64,000 bases of DNA from Vibrio ulleungensis (GCF_016900875.1 NZ_JAFEUM010000003.1:430058-494057), one strand, 5' to 3'; shown: positions 22,686 through 33,180, numbered from the stretch's first letter. The notes: generated by a model from the letters alone, not told the origin. Numbers and translations are program-made.

Positions 22686-23909
22686 TTATCCGCTGGATTT
22701 ATTAGATCGTTTCACCTGATTTGACCATTGCATAGACTGCTCATAACACTCACCGATAAAGGGTTGTGCGACCCCACAACAATCGGAGATCTGTTGTACC
22801 GTTGTCCAGTCGGCTTGTTCATAGGCTTCAATCAGGTTAATCATGGTACCTAGAGGGCCTTCACGTTTATTAAGAGCAAGCTTAATGTCCGGATCGAGTG
22901 GAATATCATTGAGTAATTCTGGTAACGGTCTATCTAGCAGAGAATCGAGCACAGAAAACATACCGGTCAAAAACGCCTTACTGTGGTCAACTTGGTTTTG
23001 CCCATGAACTACCAATAGCTCAGCAAAACGAGCACGTTGTAGCGATAGACCATATAACGAACTGGGTTTATTGTTATTGGTACTGGCTATTGCAACTAAG
23101 GAAATAAAACGTCGCAGTCGATCTTCTCCTAAATATGCCAATGCCTGACGAAATGATTTAATTTCGTTGCTTATTAACGCAGAAGAGTTTACGAATTTAA
23201 GCAGTTTATAGCTTAAGCTAAGATCTTGGGTGATAAGCGATTCGACATAAGTGTAGTTGATGCTGCGCTTAGAAACTTCTTTCAAAAGCTGCACAATAGT
23301 GAGGAACGTCGGTTCTATCGCTTTCTTTTGCAACATCTCTGGTCGGCTGAAAAAATACCCTTGATAAAGTTCAAATCCAGCTTGTTTGGCTTGCTCAAAC
23401 TCTTCGTAGGTTTCGACTTTTTCGGCTAAGAAGTGAATATCATAACCGCGCATGCTATCTATGAAAATTTGCGCTTTCTCTACTGGAATGAGGCGAATAT
23501 CAAACTTGATGATCCACACAAAAGGTAAAAATCGTTTCCATCTTAGCGAAGGTTGAAAATCATCAAGAGCGAATCTATAGCCTTGATTGTAGAGATACTT
23601 AACCGCATCGAACAGTTGATCGTTTGGCTCACTTTCTTCTAGGATCTCGATGACAATTTGTTCTTTAGGGAATAAGCCTGGAACAAGGTTGATGATGCTC
23701 TGTTGTGGGAAGTTTACAAAAGCTAATTTGCTTTCCAACAGAGAACTATTGGAGTCAAAAAAATTGTCTGATAACAGTCGGCTGGTCGCTTTTTCGGGCT
23801 CAATTTCTGGGAAAGTGTTTTTCGGCCCATCACGATAAAGCAATTCATAGCCAAAAGTCTGACGTTTAGAATTGAGTATCGGTTGTCGAGCGACGTAAGA
23901 AAAAGTCAA
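22686..23909 (-). CDS. EAL-HDOD signalling protein, EAL probably inactive
   Basis: A 407-residue cytoplasmic protein of the YuxH type. The N-terminal EAL-like domain (about 1-195) is degenerate: EAL is ELL, the DDFGTG loop is DDFQPS, and AEGVET is AEKVET. c-di-GMP hydrolysis is therefore unlikely, although binding is possible. The C-terminal HDOD domain (about 200-400; SLSYKLLKFVNSSAL) is a signalling output module. The V. cholerae motility regulator CdgJ has a similar layout, but orthology is not shown here. Confidence 0.85.
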   Translation of the reverse strand: MTFSYVARQPILNSKRQTFGYELLYRDGPKNTFPEIEPEKATSRLLSDNFFDSNSSLLESKLAFVNFPQQSIINLVPGLFPKEQIVIEILEESEPNDQLFDAVKYLYNQGYRFALDDFQPSLRWKRFLPFVWIIKFDIRLIPVEKAQIFIDSMRGYDIHFLAEKVETYEEFEQAKQAGFELYQGYFFSRPEMLQKKAIEPTFLTIVQLLKEVSKRSINYTYVESLITQDLSLSYKLLKFVNSSALISNEIKSFRQALAYLGEDRLRRFISLVAIASTNNNKPSSLYGLSLQRARFAELLVVHGQNQVDHSKAFLTGMFSVLDSLLDRPLPELLNDIPLDPDIKLALNKREGPLGTMINLIEAYEQADWTTVQQISDCCGVAQPFIGECYEQSMQWSNQVKRSNKSSG

Positions 23910-23994
23910 AACTGCGTAAAATCAAATTCAAGTGATTTTTTTATTGTACATGGTTCTGTAAAAATGTCAGCAGCTTGTCTACAAATAACGCAAA

Positions 23995-24732
23995 TTATTT
24001 GGGCTCGACAATAGGCTCTTTTATCACGCTGTGATCGCTTGCCGTAACACGCAGTACGAAATTATGGCTATGCCAGTCGCCAAGAACTCGACGCTCGCCA
24101 ATTTGATTGGTTAGTTCCACCGTGTGTAAGTCTGGTCGGTGCGTATGTCCGTGGATCATGTGCGTCACTTGTTGACGATTAAAGGCGTCAACGACAGCGT
24201 GTTGATTGACGTCCATGATATCGAGCTGCTTGTCCTGCTTATCATTTCGCGCTTGCCCTTTAACCTTAGACACTATTTTTAGTCTAAGTGAAAGCGGTAA
24301 ATGATTGAACACCCATTGCAACCATGGTTGGTTGACCTTTTGACGAAATTCTTGGTATTTCACATCGTCAGTACAGAGTGTATCGCCATGCAATATCAGA
24401 GTAGGTACACCGTACAGGTCGATCACCGTCTCGTCGCCAAGCAAGGTCACCCCAGTTTGTTTAGCAAAACGTTTACCCACTAAAAAGTCGCGATTGCCTT
24501 TGACCAAGTAGATATCAGTCCCTCTATCGACAGCGTCCTTAAGGGCGTTCTTAATTTGTAGATTAAATGGGGTGTTGTAGTCATCGCCAACCCAAAACTC
24601 AAATAGGTCACCAAGTATATACAGCGCATCGGTTTCTTTTGGGTCTAAATTGGCCAGTAGCTCCAAAAAGCTGGTTGTGATCCCACGGCGGGTTTCACAC
24701 AAGTGGAGGTCGGAAATAAAGTAGGTTTTCAT
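23995..24732 (-). CDS. lpxH: UDP-2,3-diacylglucosamine pyrophosphatase
   Basis: Mn2+-dependent peripheral membrane phosphoesterase that hydrolyses UDP-diacylglucosamine to lipid X in lipid A synthesis. The 245-residue protein has all calcineurin-type metal motifs: SDLHLCE, GDLFEFWVGDD, KGNRDFLVG, LHGDTLC and HGHTHRP. It lies 72 bases after ppiB on the same strand, the same order as in E. coli. Confidence 0.96.
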   Translation of the reverse strand: MKTYFISDLHLCETRRGITTSFLELLANLDPKETDALYILGDLFEFWVGDDYNTPFNLQIKNALKDAVDRGTDIYLVKGNRDFLVGKRFAKQTGVTLLGDETVIDLYGVPTLILHGDTLCTDDVKYQEFRQKVNQPWLQWVFNHLPLSLRLKIVSKVKGQARNDKQDKQLDIMDVNQHAVVDAFNRQQVTHMIHGHTHRPDLHTVELTNQIGERRVLGDWHSHNFVLRVTASDHSVIKEPIVEPK

Positions 24733-24804
24733 TGGTGCGCCGCTATAAGTAGAAGGAGGGCAAGCGTAATTGCTTGCCCTTGATTCAGTGTTGCTTTAGG
24801 TGTC

Positions 24805-25302
24805 TTATTCGACAGTAGAACCAGTGATTACAACTTCCTCAAGAGGAACATCTTGGTGCATGCCCATAGTGCCAGTGCTTACACCTTTAATTTTGTTCAC
24901 GACTTGCATGCTTTCTTCGTCAGCTACCTCTCCAAAGACACAGTATCCCCAACCGTCAAGGCTTTCTGAGGTGAAGTCTAGGAAGGTGTTGTTATTCACG
25001 TTGATAAAGAACTGAGAGCTAGCAGAGTGCGGCTCCATAGTACGCGCCATTGCTAGCGTGCCGACTTTATTGCTTAAACCGTTGTTTGCTTCATTTTTAA
25101 TAGGCGCACGGCTCGACTTTTCTTTTAGTCCAGAAGTCATGCCACCACCTTGAACCATAAAACCATCAATCACACGGTGGAAAAGAGTGTTGTCGTAAAA
25201 ACCATCTTTACAATACTGAAGGAAGTTTGCTGCTGTTTCAGGCGCTTTGTCTTCGTATAGGTCAATTTTGATGTCACCAAAGTTGGTGTGCAGGGTGATC
25301 AT
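24805..25302 (-). CDS. ppiB: Cytoplasmic cyclophilin, peptidyl-prolyl isomerase B
   Basis: A 165-residue cyclophilin domain without a signal peptide. The active-site residues are visible in [14 protein letters not shown] and the [11 protein letters not shown] segment, which corresponds to the conserved SQFFI core. It lies first in a ppiB-lpxH pair and diverges from cysS, the standard neighbourhood. Confidence 0.96.
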   Translation of the reverse strand: MITLHTNFGDIKIDLYEDKAPETAANFLQYCKDGFYDNTLFHRVIDGFMVQGGGMTSGLKEKSSRAPIKNEANNGLSNKVGTLAMARTMEPHSASSQFFINVNNNTFLDFTSESLDGWGYCVFGEVADEESMQVVNKIKGVSTGTMGMHQDVPLEEVVITGSTVE

Positions 25303-25531
25303 GGTCTGTATCCTTTTTATCTGTTAACTGCCAATATGGCATTACGCGGGCGATTTTAATCGATCCTTAAGTAGAATGTCACGGCCAAGGCACTAGAAGC
25401 TTGCTGTAGTACGAATTGCAAAGCCACAGAAACCAATCGATTAATAATAGCTCGCTCAGCTATACCCTGTTGAGTATGAAGTTGATATACTGCGAGGCTA
25501 GCCTTGTAAAACCAACAACATAGTAGAGATC

Positions 25532-26911
25532 ATGTTAAAGATATACAACACATTGACCAAGCGAAAAGAGGAATTTAAGCCCATCACTGACAATAAAGTG
25601 GGCATGTACGTGTGTGGTGTCACCATCTACGATCTCTGTCACATTGGTCATGGTCGCACGTTTGTTTCTTTTGATGTGGTTTCTCGTTACCTGCGTTATT
25701 TAGGCTATGACCTAAACTACGTGCGCAATATTACCGATATTGACGACAAAATCATTAAACGAGCTGCAGAAAACGACGAAAGCTGTGAAGCGCTTACCGA
25801 GCGACTGATTGCTGATATGCACGCCGACTTCGATGCGCTGAATATGAAGCGTCCGGATCACGAGCCCCGTGCGACTCAATATATTGATGAAATCATTGCT
25901 CTAGTAGAACGATTGATCGAACGTGAGTTTGCCTATGTCGCTGATAACGGCGACGTGATGTTTGAAGTGTCTAAGTACGATGAGTATGGGCGTCTTTCAA
26001 AGCAAGATTTGGATCAGCTTCAAGCCGGCGCACGTGTCGACATCGACACTGCCAAACGCAGTCCATTGGATTTTGTGCTTTGGAAGATGTCTAAGCCAGG
26101 AGAGCCTACATGGGAATCTCCTTGGGGGGCTGGTCGTCCTGGCTGGCATATTGAGTGTTCGGCAATGAACTCTAGCCTGCTTGGTAACCATTTTGATATT
26201 CACGGTGGTGGTTCAGATCTTACTTTCCCACACCATGAAAACGAAATTGCTCAGTCTTGCTGTGCTCACGATACGCAGTATGTCAATACTTGGATGCACA
26301 GTGGCATGGTGATGGTCGATAAAGAGAAAATGTCTAAGTCTTTGGGCAACTTCTTTACCATTCGCGATGTGTTGGGCCACTTTGATCAAGAGACTGTTCG
26401 TTACTTCTTGATGTCTGCACATTACCGTAGTCAATTAAACTACAGCGTAGATAACCTAGAACAATCTAGAGCGTCTCTAGAGCGACTTTATACGTCGCTA
26501 CGTGGATTGGATATGAACGCGGCGCCGGCAGGTGGAGAAGCGTTTGTTGCTAAGTTTACCAACGCAATGAATGATGATTTTAATACGCCAGAAGCCTATT
26601 CAGTGTTGTTTGAGATGGCTCGTGAAATTAATCGCCTCAAAACAGAAGATATCAACAAGGCCAGTGGGTTAGGTGCTCTTATGCGCGAACTTGCAGCGGT
26701 TGTAGGGATTCTTCATCAAGATCCAGAAGCGTTCTTGCAGGGTAACGAGGACGACGATGAGGTGGCTGAAATCGAAGCGCTGATCAAATTACGTAACGAC
26801 TCGCGTGCAAACAAAGACTGGGCCAACGCCGACTTAGCTCGTGACAAGTTGAACGAGATGGGCATTGTGTTGGAAGACGGCGCTCAAGGTACGACTTGGC
26901 GACGCAAATAA
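25532..26911 (+). CDS. cysS: Cysteinyl-tRNA synthetase
   Basis: Class Ia synthetase of 459 residues. It has the zinc Cys and Rossmann start [18 protein letters not shown] (HIGH motif near residue 37), the zinc-site residues in HIECSAMN and HHENEIAQS, and MSKSLGNF (KMSKS motif near residue 268). It is divergent from ppiB and is followed by its own terminator before tdk. Confidence 0.98.
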   Translation: MLKIYNTLTKRKEEFKPITDNKVGMYVCGVTIYDLCHIGHGRTFVSFDVVSRYLRYLGYDLNYVRNITDIDDKIIKRAAENDESCEALTERLIADMHADFDALNMKRPDHEPRATQYIDEIIALVERLIEREFAYVADNGDVMFEVSKYDEYGRLSKQDLDQLQAGARVDIDTAKRSPLDFVLWKMSKPGEPTWESPWGAGRPGWHIECSAMNSSLLGNHFDIHGGGSDLTFPHHENEIAQSCCAHDTQYVNTWMHSGMVMVDKEKMSKSLGNFFTIRDVLGHFDQETVRYFLMSAHYRSQLNYSVDNLEQSRASLERLYTSLRGLDMNAAPAGGEAFVAKFTNAMNDDFNTPEAYSVLFEMAREINRLKTEDINKASGLGALMRELAAVVGILHQDPEAFLQGNEDDDEVAEIEALIKLRNDSRANKDWANADLARDKLNEMGIVLEDGAQGTTWRRK

Positions 26912-26923
26912 GTTTACTGACAA

Positions 26924-26950
26924 AATAGGACTGTTCAGCAGTCCTTTTTT
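26924..26950 (+). terminator. cysS terminator
   Basis: Stem AGGACTG / CAGTCCT with a 4-base loop and six T residues, between cysS and the TTG start of tdk. Confidence 0.85.
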
Positions 26951-26975
26951 ACAACCAAAATTCAAGGATTTCACA

Positions 26976-27554
26976 TTGGCACAGATGTATTTCTATTATT
27001 CTGCAATGAATGCAGGTAAGTCGACGACCCTACTTCAGTCATCATTTAACTATCAAGAGCGCGGAATGAATCCGCTAATTTTTACCGCAGCCATCGATGA
27101 TAGAGAAGAAGTAGGCAAGGTCAGTTCGCGGATCGGCTTGCAGGCTGACGCACACCTTTTTGATGGTGATACCGACTTATTTGAGTCAGTTAAAGCGTTA
27201 TACGCAAAAGAAAAATGTCATTGTTTGTTGGTGGATGAGTGCCAGTTTTTAACCAAGCAACAGGTGTATCAACTCACGGAAGTGGTCGATAAACTTAACA
27301 TTCCTGTGTTGTGTTACGGGCTACGCACGGACTTCCTCGGTAACCTATTTGAGGGCAGTCAGTTCTTGTTAGCGTGGGCAGATAAATTGGTTGAATTAAA
27401 AACCATTTGTCACTGTGGTCGCAAAGCCAATATGGTGATCCGTACTGACGAAACAGGCAAAGCCATTGCTGAGGGTGATCAGGTTGCTATTGGTGGTAAC
27501 GATCGCTATGTATCGGTGTGTCGTCGCCACTACAAAGAAGCGCTGAACAAGTAG
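26976..27554 (+). CDS. tdk: Thymidine kinase
   Basis: Type II thymidine kinase, 192 residues, salvaging thymidine to dTMP. The P-loop is SAMNAGKST at residues 8-16, the lasso/substrate region is YGLRTDF, and zinc ligands are in CHCGRKAN and the C-terminal VCRRHY. The start is TTG 26976 with AAGGA seven bases upstream, giving [14 protein letters not shown] as in the family. A longer frame from 26865 would run back through the cysS terminator and is rejected. Confidence 0.93.
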   Translation: MAQMYFYYSAMNAGKSTTLLQSSFNYQERGMNPLIFTAAIDDREEVGKVSSRIGLQADAHLFDGDTDLFESVKALYAKEKCHCLLVDECQFLTKQQVYQLTEVVDKLNIPVLCYGLRTDFLGNLFEGSQFLLAWADKLVELKTICHCGRKANMVIRTDETGKAIAEGDQVAIGGNDRYVSVCRRHYKEALNK

Positions 27555-27569
27555 CTTGCTAATATTATA

Positions 27570-27606
27570 AAAAAACGGGCAACCTTTAAAAGGTTGCCCG
27601 TTTTTT
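27570..27606. terminator. Bidirectional terminator after tdk
   Basis: A long perfect inverted repeat (AAAAAACGGGCAACCTTT and its complement) with A- and T-runs. It serves tdk and the convergent ATP-grasp operon. Confidence 0.95.
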
Positions 27607-27626
27607 GTTGAGCTGAGTGTTTGGCT

Positions 27627-28592
27627 CTATGTGTTGTACACACCAAACTGCTGCATTGCGTACGCTACGCGCTCTTTGACGTCAGGGTACTGGATTTGCT
27701 CTTCAAGGTTTTCTATATGATTTAACCGAGGAAGTAATCCAGCACCATTAGCGATTTGGATTGCAAGGCCAGGACGAGCGTTCAGTTCGAGCACCATAGG
27801 CCCTTCTTCACGATCTAACACCATATCTGTGCCCATATAGCCAAGGCCAGTCATCTCCCAAGCACTTGAGGCAATCTCTAACAGCTTTTCCCAATGAGGT
27901 ACTTGTAAGGACGCTAGCTCTTTACCGGTATCTGGGTGGTGAGTGACAGGTTGGTCAAATTGTACTGCGCGTACAGCACGACCGGTACCGATGTCTATAC
28001 CCACGCCCACCGCACCTTGGTGAAGGTTCGCTTTGCCGTCAGAATCACTGGTAGATAGTCGCATCATTGCCATAACAGGGTAACCCTGAAAAACGATGAT
28101 ACGGACATCAGGCACGCCTTCGTAACTAAATCCTTCAAAGCAAGAGTCGAACTTAATTAAGTTCTCAACAACTGCGACGTCATTCTTACCACCAAGCGAA
28201 AACAGACCAGCCAAGGTGTTTGTGATGTGACGTTCGACTTCAGCTTTACCCACAGTAGCACCTGAGGGCTTGGTATAGGTGCCGTCTTTGTGAGAAGTTA
28301 TCACTAAGATCCCTTTACCACCGCTTCCTTGAGCAGGCTTAATCACAAAGCCAGGCCAATTCTCTACCATTTTATGGATACCTTTTACCGAAAACTGATT
28401 CTCGATAACCCCAATAAGGGTAGGAGTACTGGCACCATGTTTTTTGGCGACAATTTTTGTTTTTAGTTTGTCGTCCACTAAAGGGTATTTGCTACGGTCG
28501 TTGTAGCGCCCAATGAAACTGTGGTTTCGTTGGTTCATCCCCATGATCCCTTTATTGCGGATCTTAAACGGTGAAGTAAACTGACTTAACAT
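27627..28592 (-). CDS. RimK-like ATP-grasp ligase (alpha-L-glutamate ligase-related)
   Basis: A 321-residue cytoplasmic ATP-grasp enzyme. Visible motifs: the ATP-binding Gly-rich loop FVIKPAQGSGGKGILVI near residue 92 and the metal-binding C-terminal MVLELNARPGLAIQIAN. Family members ligate amino acids or peptides to carboxylates; the substrate here is unknown. It is the third gene of a conserved operon with the transglutaminase-like membrane protein and the retropepsin-like lipoprotein. The three proteins probably work on one substrate across the envelope. Confidence 0.87.
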   Translation of the reverse strand: MLSQFTSPFKIRNKGIMGMNQRNHSFIGRYNDRSKYPLVDDKLKTKIVAKKHGASTPTLIGVIENQFSVKGIHKMVENWPGFVIKPAQGSGGKGILVITSHKDGTYTKPSGATVGKAEVERHITNTLAGLFSLGGKNDVAVVENLIKFDSCFEGFSYEGVPDVRIIVFQGYPVMAMMRLSTSDSDGKANLHQGAVGVGIDIGTGRAVRAVQFDQPVTHHPDTGKELASLQVPHWEKLLEIASSAWEMTGLGYMGTDMVLDREEGPMVLELNARPGLAIQIANGAGLLPRLNHIENLEEQIQYPDVKERVAYAMQQFGVYNT

Positions 28593-28595
28593 AGC

Positions 28596-30104
28596 TTAAT
28601 CCTCCGCGAGTGGTTTAAAGCGACGTAATTCAGTGAGGCGGTAGCCCGTGTAGTTACCAAGCAGCAATATTGCCGCCAGTATGATCAATTGAATACCAAT
28701 AAAGTTAAACGTTAGATGCTGTACATATGGATTGGTCATCGCAGCGTACACCAGAATAGCGGTAAGTAGTGAACCACCACCTTGTAGCATAACCTCTTTG
28801 GCACCTTCCTCTTCCCATAGAATCGACATACGCTCAATGGTCCAAGAGAGGATGATCATTGGGAAGAAGGTAATGGTTAACCCTTCGACAAGTCCAATGT
28901 TGAACGCGACAATGGTAAAGACAGAAATGATCAGGATTACGGTAATAATAACCGCAGATATTCGCGCGACTAACAGTAAGTTAAGCTTGGTGAGATAGGC
29001 ACGGATAACTAGGCCTGTTCCAACAATCAACAAAAATCCAACGATACCGGTGAGAAGTTGAGTTTGCACAAACGCAACCGCAATCAGTACTGGCATAAAG
29101 GTACCTGAGGTCTTAAGACCCACAATCAATCGTAAGAAGACGACGATAAAGGCACCAATAGGGATGAGCATTATGGTTTTAAACATAGATTGCTCTTCAA
29201 TCGGTAAGCTGTGGATAGAGAAGTTAAGTAGGCTATCAGACTCGACTTTTTTACTTGTCGCAAGGCGAGGAGAGATATCTTGGGCAATCATAGAGAAGCG
29301 GACTTGGCTATTCTCGACGCCAATCGCATCGAGTAATGAGACGTTAGACTCGTCCCAAATTAACACGTTGTCCTTTTTACCCTGAGCGCCAGTATCGGCG
29401 TTAAACAGTTCCCACTTATCGCCATCCCAAACTTGTACCATGTTGGCTGCGATTTGACGGCGACGTCCATCTTCAAGTGTTATAACGCCAACAACACGAT
29501 TTGCTACTTCTGCGTGTGACAGCAGTGCGGTCAACGCCTCTGTTTTATCGTATTGATTCAGCAGCAACGCGGCGTTTTGACTGTCTTTGTCATTCAGTTT
29601 TTTCGTCAATTCACGCGCAAAGGTAACATCATCAGCAGAGCGGTCTAGGGCTTGCTCAATAATCGCGTTTGCGGCAGCTTCTTGAGGACCGTCGAAGGTT
29701 GGAGCAACAATGTCTACGTCTTCAGGCTTGATAGGCTCAAGCTTAACATTTGGGTCCACCAAAAACTGTGTTTTGTAATAGATGGTTTGTGGGCCTTCGG
29801 CGTATCGAATAGACCATTCAGCGCGGCGACCAGCGTCGGTGTCTACATAAGACACACCGTAGCCAGGTGATGAAGCACTTTCGTCGGTTAGTGTAAATCC
29901 GGGTTGCGTATTCGGCGCGGCTAACGAAATTTTCACTTTGTCACCTAGGGCATCGAATTCTATTCGAGCTTCTACGTCCCAAACTTCGCGTGATTCACCG
30001 GGTACCCATGGCACACCGTAGTCTGCATGCCTTGTAAAACTTAAAGCAACGCCAACAACTAACAGCACGGCCACTAGCAAATAAAATGGGATTCTCGAAA
30101 TCAT
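28596..30104 (-). CDS. Inactive transglutaminase domain fused to seven membrane helices
   Basis: A 502-residue membrane protein. One N-terminal hydrophobic segment (5-24) is followed by a large extracytoplasmic domain (about 25-300) and then about seven closely spaced helices to the end. The architecture matches the UUP-7TM / inactive transglutaminase pair of Pfam domains; the catalytic Cys-His-Asp set is not expected. It lies three bases before the ATP-grasp gene and 36 bases after the lipoprotein gene. The molecular function is unknown. Confidence 0.85.
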   Translation of the reverse strand: MISRIPFYLLVAVLLVVGVALSFTRHADYGVPWVPGESREVWDVEARIEFDALGDKVKISLAAPNTQPGFTLTDESASSPGYGVSYVDTDAGRRAEWSIRYAEGPQTIYYKTQFLVDPNVKLEPIKPEDVDIVAPTFDGPQEAAANAIIEQALDRSADDVTFARELTKKLNDKDSQNAALLLNQYDKTEALTALLSHAEVANRVVGVITLEDGRRRQIAANMVQVWDGDKWELFNADTGAQGKKDNVLIWDESNVSLLDAIGVENSQVRFSMIAQDISPRLATSKKVESDSLLNFSIHSLPIEEQSMFKTIMLIPIGAFIVVFLRLIVGLKTSGTFMPVLIAVAFVQTQLLTGIVGFLLIVGTGLVIRAYLTKLNLLLVARISAVIITVILIISVFTIVAFNIGLVEGLTITFFPMIILSWTIERMSILWEEEGAKEVMLQGGGSLLTAILVYAAMTNPYVQHLTFNFIGIQLIILAAILLLGNYTGYRLTELRRFKPLAED

Positions 30105-30140
30105 AACTGTCCTTTTGATGATTGAGTGATGTAACTGTTA

Positions 30141-30893
30141 TTAACTATCTGATTGTGAGTGAATGTGTTCTTTACTAACGTCGACGATGGCGATGTCTTT
30201 CAAGAACTCTCTACCAAGCAATACACTATGATCCATGTGAGATCGATCTGTCAGCGTAAATTCAACATTTTCCCTAAGGTTGCCAAGTTGTAACGGGATT
30301 GAAACAACTGGACGTTTCTGTAGGTCCGGTGTGTTAACTTGTCTAACGCTGGCATACCGAATTATAGGCACTTCTACCCACAATTTACCGCCTTGGTCAT
30401 TTTCCTTTTCAGATATATGAAATTTAACCCATTTTTTACCATTTCGCTCGAATTCTTTTATGTTTTGAGCATCGATGGATGATGTAGTGGCGCCAGTATC
30501 CACTCGAGCGTCGAAATTTTGTTCGATACCTGAAAGCGATACGGTTTCGACAGCGCCAAGGACGACAACATCACGTGGGGTTTCATTATTGGTTGGTGCT
30601 TCTGCGACGACATAAACAATTTCAGGCTCTTTGACCACCATTTGCTTACGTTGGAGTTGCTGTTGCTTTTGAATTTCAGAGGACAGAGATTCGATTTGCT
30701 GATGCATCTGGAATATTTGCGACGATTTTACCGACAGGTCATTTTCCATACGGTGTAAAATAGTGACGAGTTCCAAATAGTTAGTTTGCATTTGTTCTAT
30801 TGAACGAGTTTGAACTTCGAATTGTTGTTTTGTAGGTGTTTGGGCACAACCTAGTAGAAATAAAACAGTAGCAGCAGACAGGACTTTTTTCAT
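30141..30893 (-). CDS. Retropepsin-like (putative zinc protease) lipoprotein
   Basis: A 250-residue lipoprotein. Signal peptide MKKVLSAATVLFLLGC has a lipobox LLGC with Cys 16. A coiled-coil stretch (about 30-85) follows, then a C-terminal domain of the family annotated as ATP-dependent zinc protease or retropepsin-like. The aspartic-type motif is DARVDTGATTSSI and the partner segment is SVLLGREFLKDIAIVD. The start at 30893 is chosen because it puts the signal peptide at the N-terminus; frames from 30914 or 30935 would bury it. First gene of the three-gene operon. Confidence 0.83.
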   Translation of the reverse strand: MKKVLSAATVLFLLGCAQTPTKQQFEVQTRSIEQMQTNYLELVTILHRMENDLSVKSSQIFQMHQQIESLSSEIQKQQQLQRKQMVVKEPEIVYVVAEAPTNNETPRDVVVLGAVETVSLSGIEQNFDARVDTGATTSSIDAQNIKEFERNGKKWVKFHISEKENDQGGKLWVEVPIIRYASVRQVNTPDLQKRPVVSIPLQLGNLRENVEFTLTDRSHMDHSVLLGREFLKDIAIVDVSKEHIHSQSDS

Positions 30894-31043
30894 AGTTATT
30901 GAGTTAATAAACATAATGGACAGGGAACAGGGCAATTGTAAAAGACAATGACTAAACTTTTGTTAAAGTAAAGTCAGTAAAAAGTGCTAGATGAGCCTTT
31001 TGAGAGACCAAGAACAAATAAAAGACTCTTTTGCTTCAATAAG

Positions 31044-32018
31044 TTACTGGGGCTTATTAGCAACTAAGATTGCACGTTTCGGCGCGGGTAATCCTTCTAC
31101 CGTTTTAGTGGGATCGTCACTATCTAAATATTCTGGAAGTGAGTTATGGGTCATCCATTCTGTGGAGCGTTGTTCACCGGTAGTCGTCGTGTTTTGGTCG
31201 ACTATTCGCACGTTTTCGAAGCCAACTTTTTCAAGCCAGACTTTTAGCGCTTTTGCAGACGGGAAGAAATACACATTACGCATTTGCGCATAGCGATCTG
31301 CGGGTACAAGCACTGCGTTCTCATCGCCATCGATCACTAATGTTTCAAGTACAAGCTCACCACCAGCGACTAACTGATCTTTGAGTTGGATTAGGTGATC
31401 CAAAGGTGAACGACGATGGTACAAGACTCCCATACTAAATACAGTGTCAAACGCTTCAAGTTTGGGCAGTTGTTCAATGCCAAGTGGCAGCAAATGAGCA
31501 CGTTGCTCGTTGCCCATCAATTTTCGAATGGCTTCAAACTGCACCAAAAATAAGTGCGATGGATCGATTCCAACACACAATCGTGCTCCAGCACCGAGCA
31601 TGCGCCACATGTGATAGCCGTTCCCACAGCCAACATCGAGAATGTGGCGATTTTTCAGGTCACTAATATGGGGTAAAACTCGGTCCCATTTCCAGTCTGA
31701 ACGCCATTCAGTATCAATATGAATATCGTGAACGGTATAAGGTCCTTTGCGCCAAGGGTGGAAAGTGCGCAGCAAGTTCTCTAGTTTCTTTTTTTCACCG
31801 TCTATGAGTGGCGATTGGTTAGATACCTTAACTTCGTATTCAAGCTCTACCGAGTCGGGCTTTTGGTCCGAGATTTTGTTTAGCGCTTTAACCCAGCGTT
31901 CAAAATCACCATGCTCAGCATTTTGCCAATCGGTGAGTTGTGTCGGTAGGGTGTTTAACCAAGATTGCAGACGAGTATCATTGGCTAACAAGTGATAAAA
32001 AGGCGCAAAATTAAACAT
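31044..32018 (-). CDS. cmoB: CmoB, tRNA U34 carboxymethyltransferase
   Basis: SAM-fold enzyme that uses carboxy-SAM to convert 5-hydroxyuridine to 5-oxyacetyluridine (cmo5U) at wobble position 34. The 324-residue protein begins [20 protein letters not shown] and has the Rossmann Gly motif [16 protein letters not shown] near residue 127. The carboxy-SAM synthase gene cmoA, often adjacent, is not next to it here. Divergent from ppaC. Confidence 0.95.
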   Translation of the reverse strand: MFNFAPFYHLLANDTRLQSWLNTLPTQLTDWQNAEHGDFERWVKALNKISDQKPDSVELEYEVKVSNQSPLIDGEKKKLENLLRTFHPWRKGPYTVHDIHIDTEWRSDWKWDRVLPHISDLKNRHILDVGCGNGYHMWRMLGAGARLCVGIDPSHLFLVQFEAIRKLMGNEQRAHLLPLGIEQLPKLEAFDTVFSMGVLYHRRSPLDHLIQLKDQLVAGGELVLETLVIDGDENAVLVPADRYAQMRNVYFFPSAKALKVWLEKVGFENVRIVDQNTTTTGEQRSTEWMTHNSLPEYLDSDDPTKTVEGLPAPKRAILVANKPQ

Positions 32019-32225
32019 AATCTTAGTAACTTGTTGGTTTGTGGAGGCATTGGCACAGGAAGATACACCTATGCCTATAGGTTGGCAATATCATTACTTG
32101 CGCAAACGGTGTTTTCTGCATCAGTGAAGGCGCGAACATTGGAAATTCCCTCGAAATTGGGTAAAGTAGTGCCACTTAAAAAGCAATGACGCTTTGTGTT
32201 TCATTTAACAAGAATAGGACAAGCA

Positions 32226-33131
32226 ATGATTTTAGTCGTTGGTCATAAAAACCCAGATAGCGATAGTATTTGTAGCGCATTGGCGGCAACCGAACTTTTA
32301 AAAGCTCGTGGCCTCGAAGCTATGCCAATACGTCAAGGTGAAATTAACCGCGAGACTCAGCACATTTTAGCAACTGCTAATCTAGAGCAACCAAAATTGC
32401 GAACGTCTGTTGCGGGTGAAAAAGTGTGGCTGGTGGATTACACAGATCTTGCACAAGCGCCTGACGATGTAAATGAAGCTGAGATTGTTGGTATTGTCGA
32501 CCACCATCGCCTGGGTGATGTCATGACGGTTAATCCGTTAGAAGCATGGATTTGGCCTGTTGGCTGTACCTGTACGATTTTGTTCAACCTGTTCAAAATG
32601 GAAAATGTTGAGATTAGCAAACCTATTGCAACGCTAATGATGTCGGCAATCTTGTCTGACACAGTTGGCTTTGCATCGCCAACCTGTACTCAAAAAGACA
32701 AAGACGCGGTACTTGAGCTTGCTCCACTAGCTGGTGTTGAAGATCTCGATGCATTTATCAAAGACTTGTTGATTGCTAAAACCGATATTGAAGGGTTAGA
32801 TGCTGCGCAATTGGTAGAGAAAGATCTTAAAGCGTATCCATTCAATGAGCGCAACGTAGTAGTCGGTCAAGTTGAGCTAGCAACCCTAGAACAAGTAGAC
32901 GGTATGATTGACGCTATCGAAGCGGATCTAGAACGTCGTTGTGAAGAAGATTCACTAGCGTTTGCTGCGGTAATGCTAACAGACATTACTTCTGCGCAAA
33001 CTCGTCTGCTTTACAAAGGTGAGTGGGCAGAGAAGTTGGTTAAACACGAGCAAAATGGCCAACTGATGATGGAAAATACACTAAGTCGTAAGAAGCAAGG
33101 CTGGCCTTGGTTACAAAACGAATTGGTTTAA
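32226..33131 (+). CDS. ppaC: Manganese-dependent inorganic pyrophosphatase (family II)
   Basis: A 301-residue DHH-family enzyme that hydrolyses pyrophosphate. Metal motifs are GHKNPDSDSICSA at the N-terminus, VDYTD and the DHH-type VDHHRLGD near residue 87. The DHHA2 domain ends with RKKQGWP. ATG 32226 with AGGA six bases upstream is preferred over 32196, which would add ten non-family residues. Confidence 0.95.
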   Translation: MILVVGHKNPDSDSICSALAATELLKARGLEAMPIRQGEINRETQHILATANLEQPKLRTSVAGEKVWLVDYTDLAQAPDDVNEAEIVGIVDHHRLGDVMTVNPLEAWIWPVGCTCTILFNLFKMENVEISKPIATLMMSAILSDTVGFASPTCTQKDKDAVLELAPLAGVEDLDAFIKDLLIAKTDIEGLDAAQLVEKDLKAYPFNERNVVVGQVELATLEQVDGMIDAIEADLERRCEEDSLAFAAVMLTDITSAQTRLLYKGEWAEKLVKHEQNGQLMMENTLSRKKQGWPWLQNELV

Positions 33132-33145
33132 AAGCACTTTCGAAG

Positions 33146-33173
33146 AAAAACCCGCTGATTAGCGGGTTTTTTT
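33146..33173 (+). terminator. ppaC terminator
   Basis: Stem AAAAACCCGCT / AGCGGGTTTTT with a 4-base loop and T-run. It directly abuts the SnoaL 3' remnant at 33181. Confidence 0.94.
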
Positions 33174-33180
33174 ATACCGA

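Noticed and set aside
26865..26975. N-terminal extension of thymidine kinase
   Set aside because: The added residues read through the cysS 3' end and its terminator in another frame. TTG 26976 with a good SD gives the family N-terminus.
31992..32189. 65-codon plus-strand frame between cmoB and ppaC
   Set aside because: It overlaps the cmoB 5' end antisense, has no SD and no family resemblance. The gap is better explained as a divergent promoter region.
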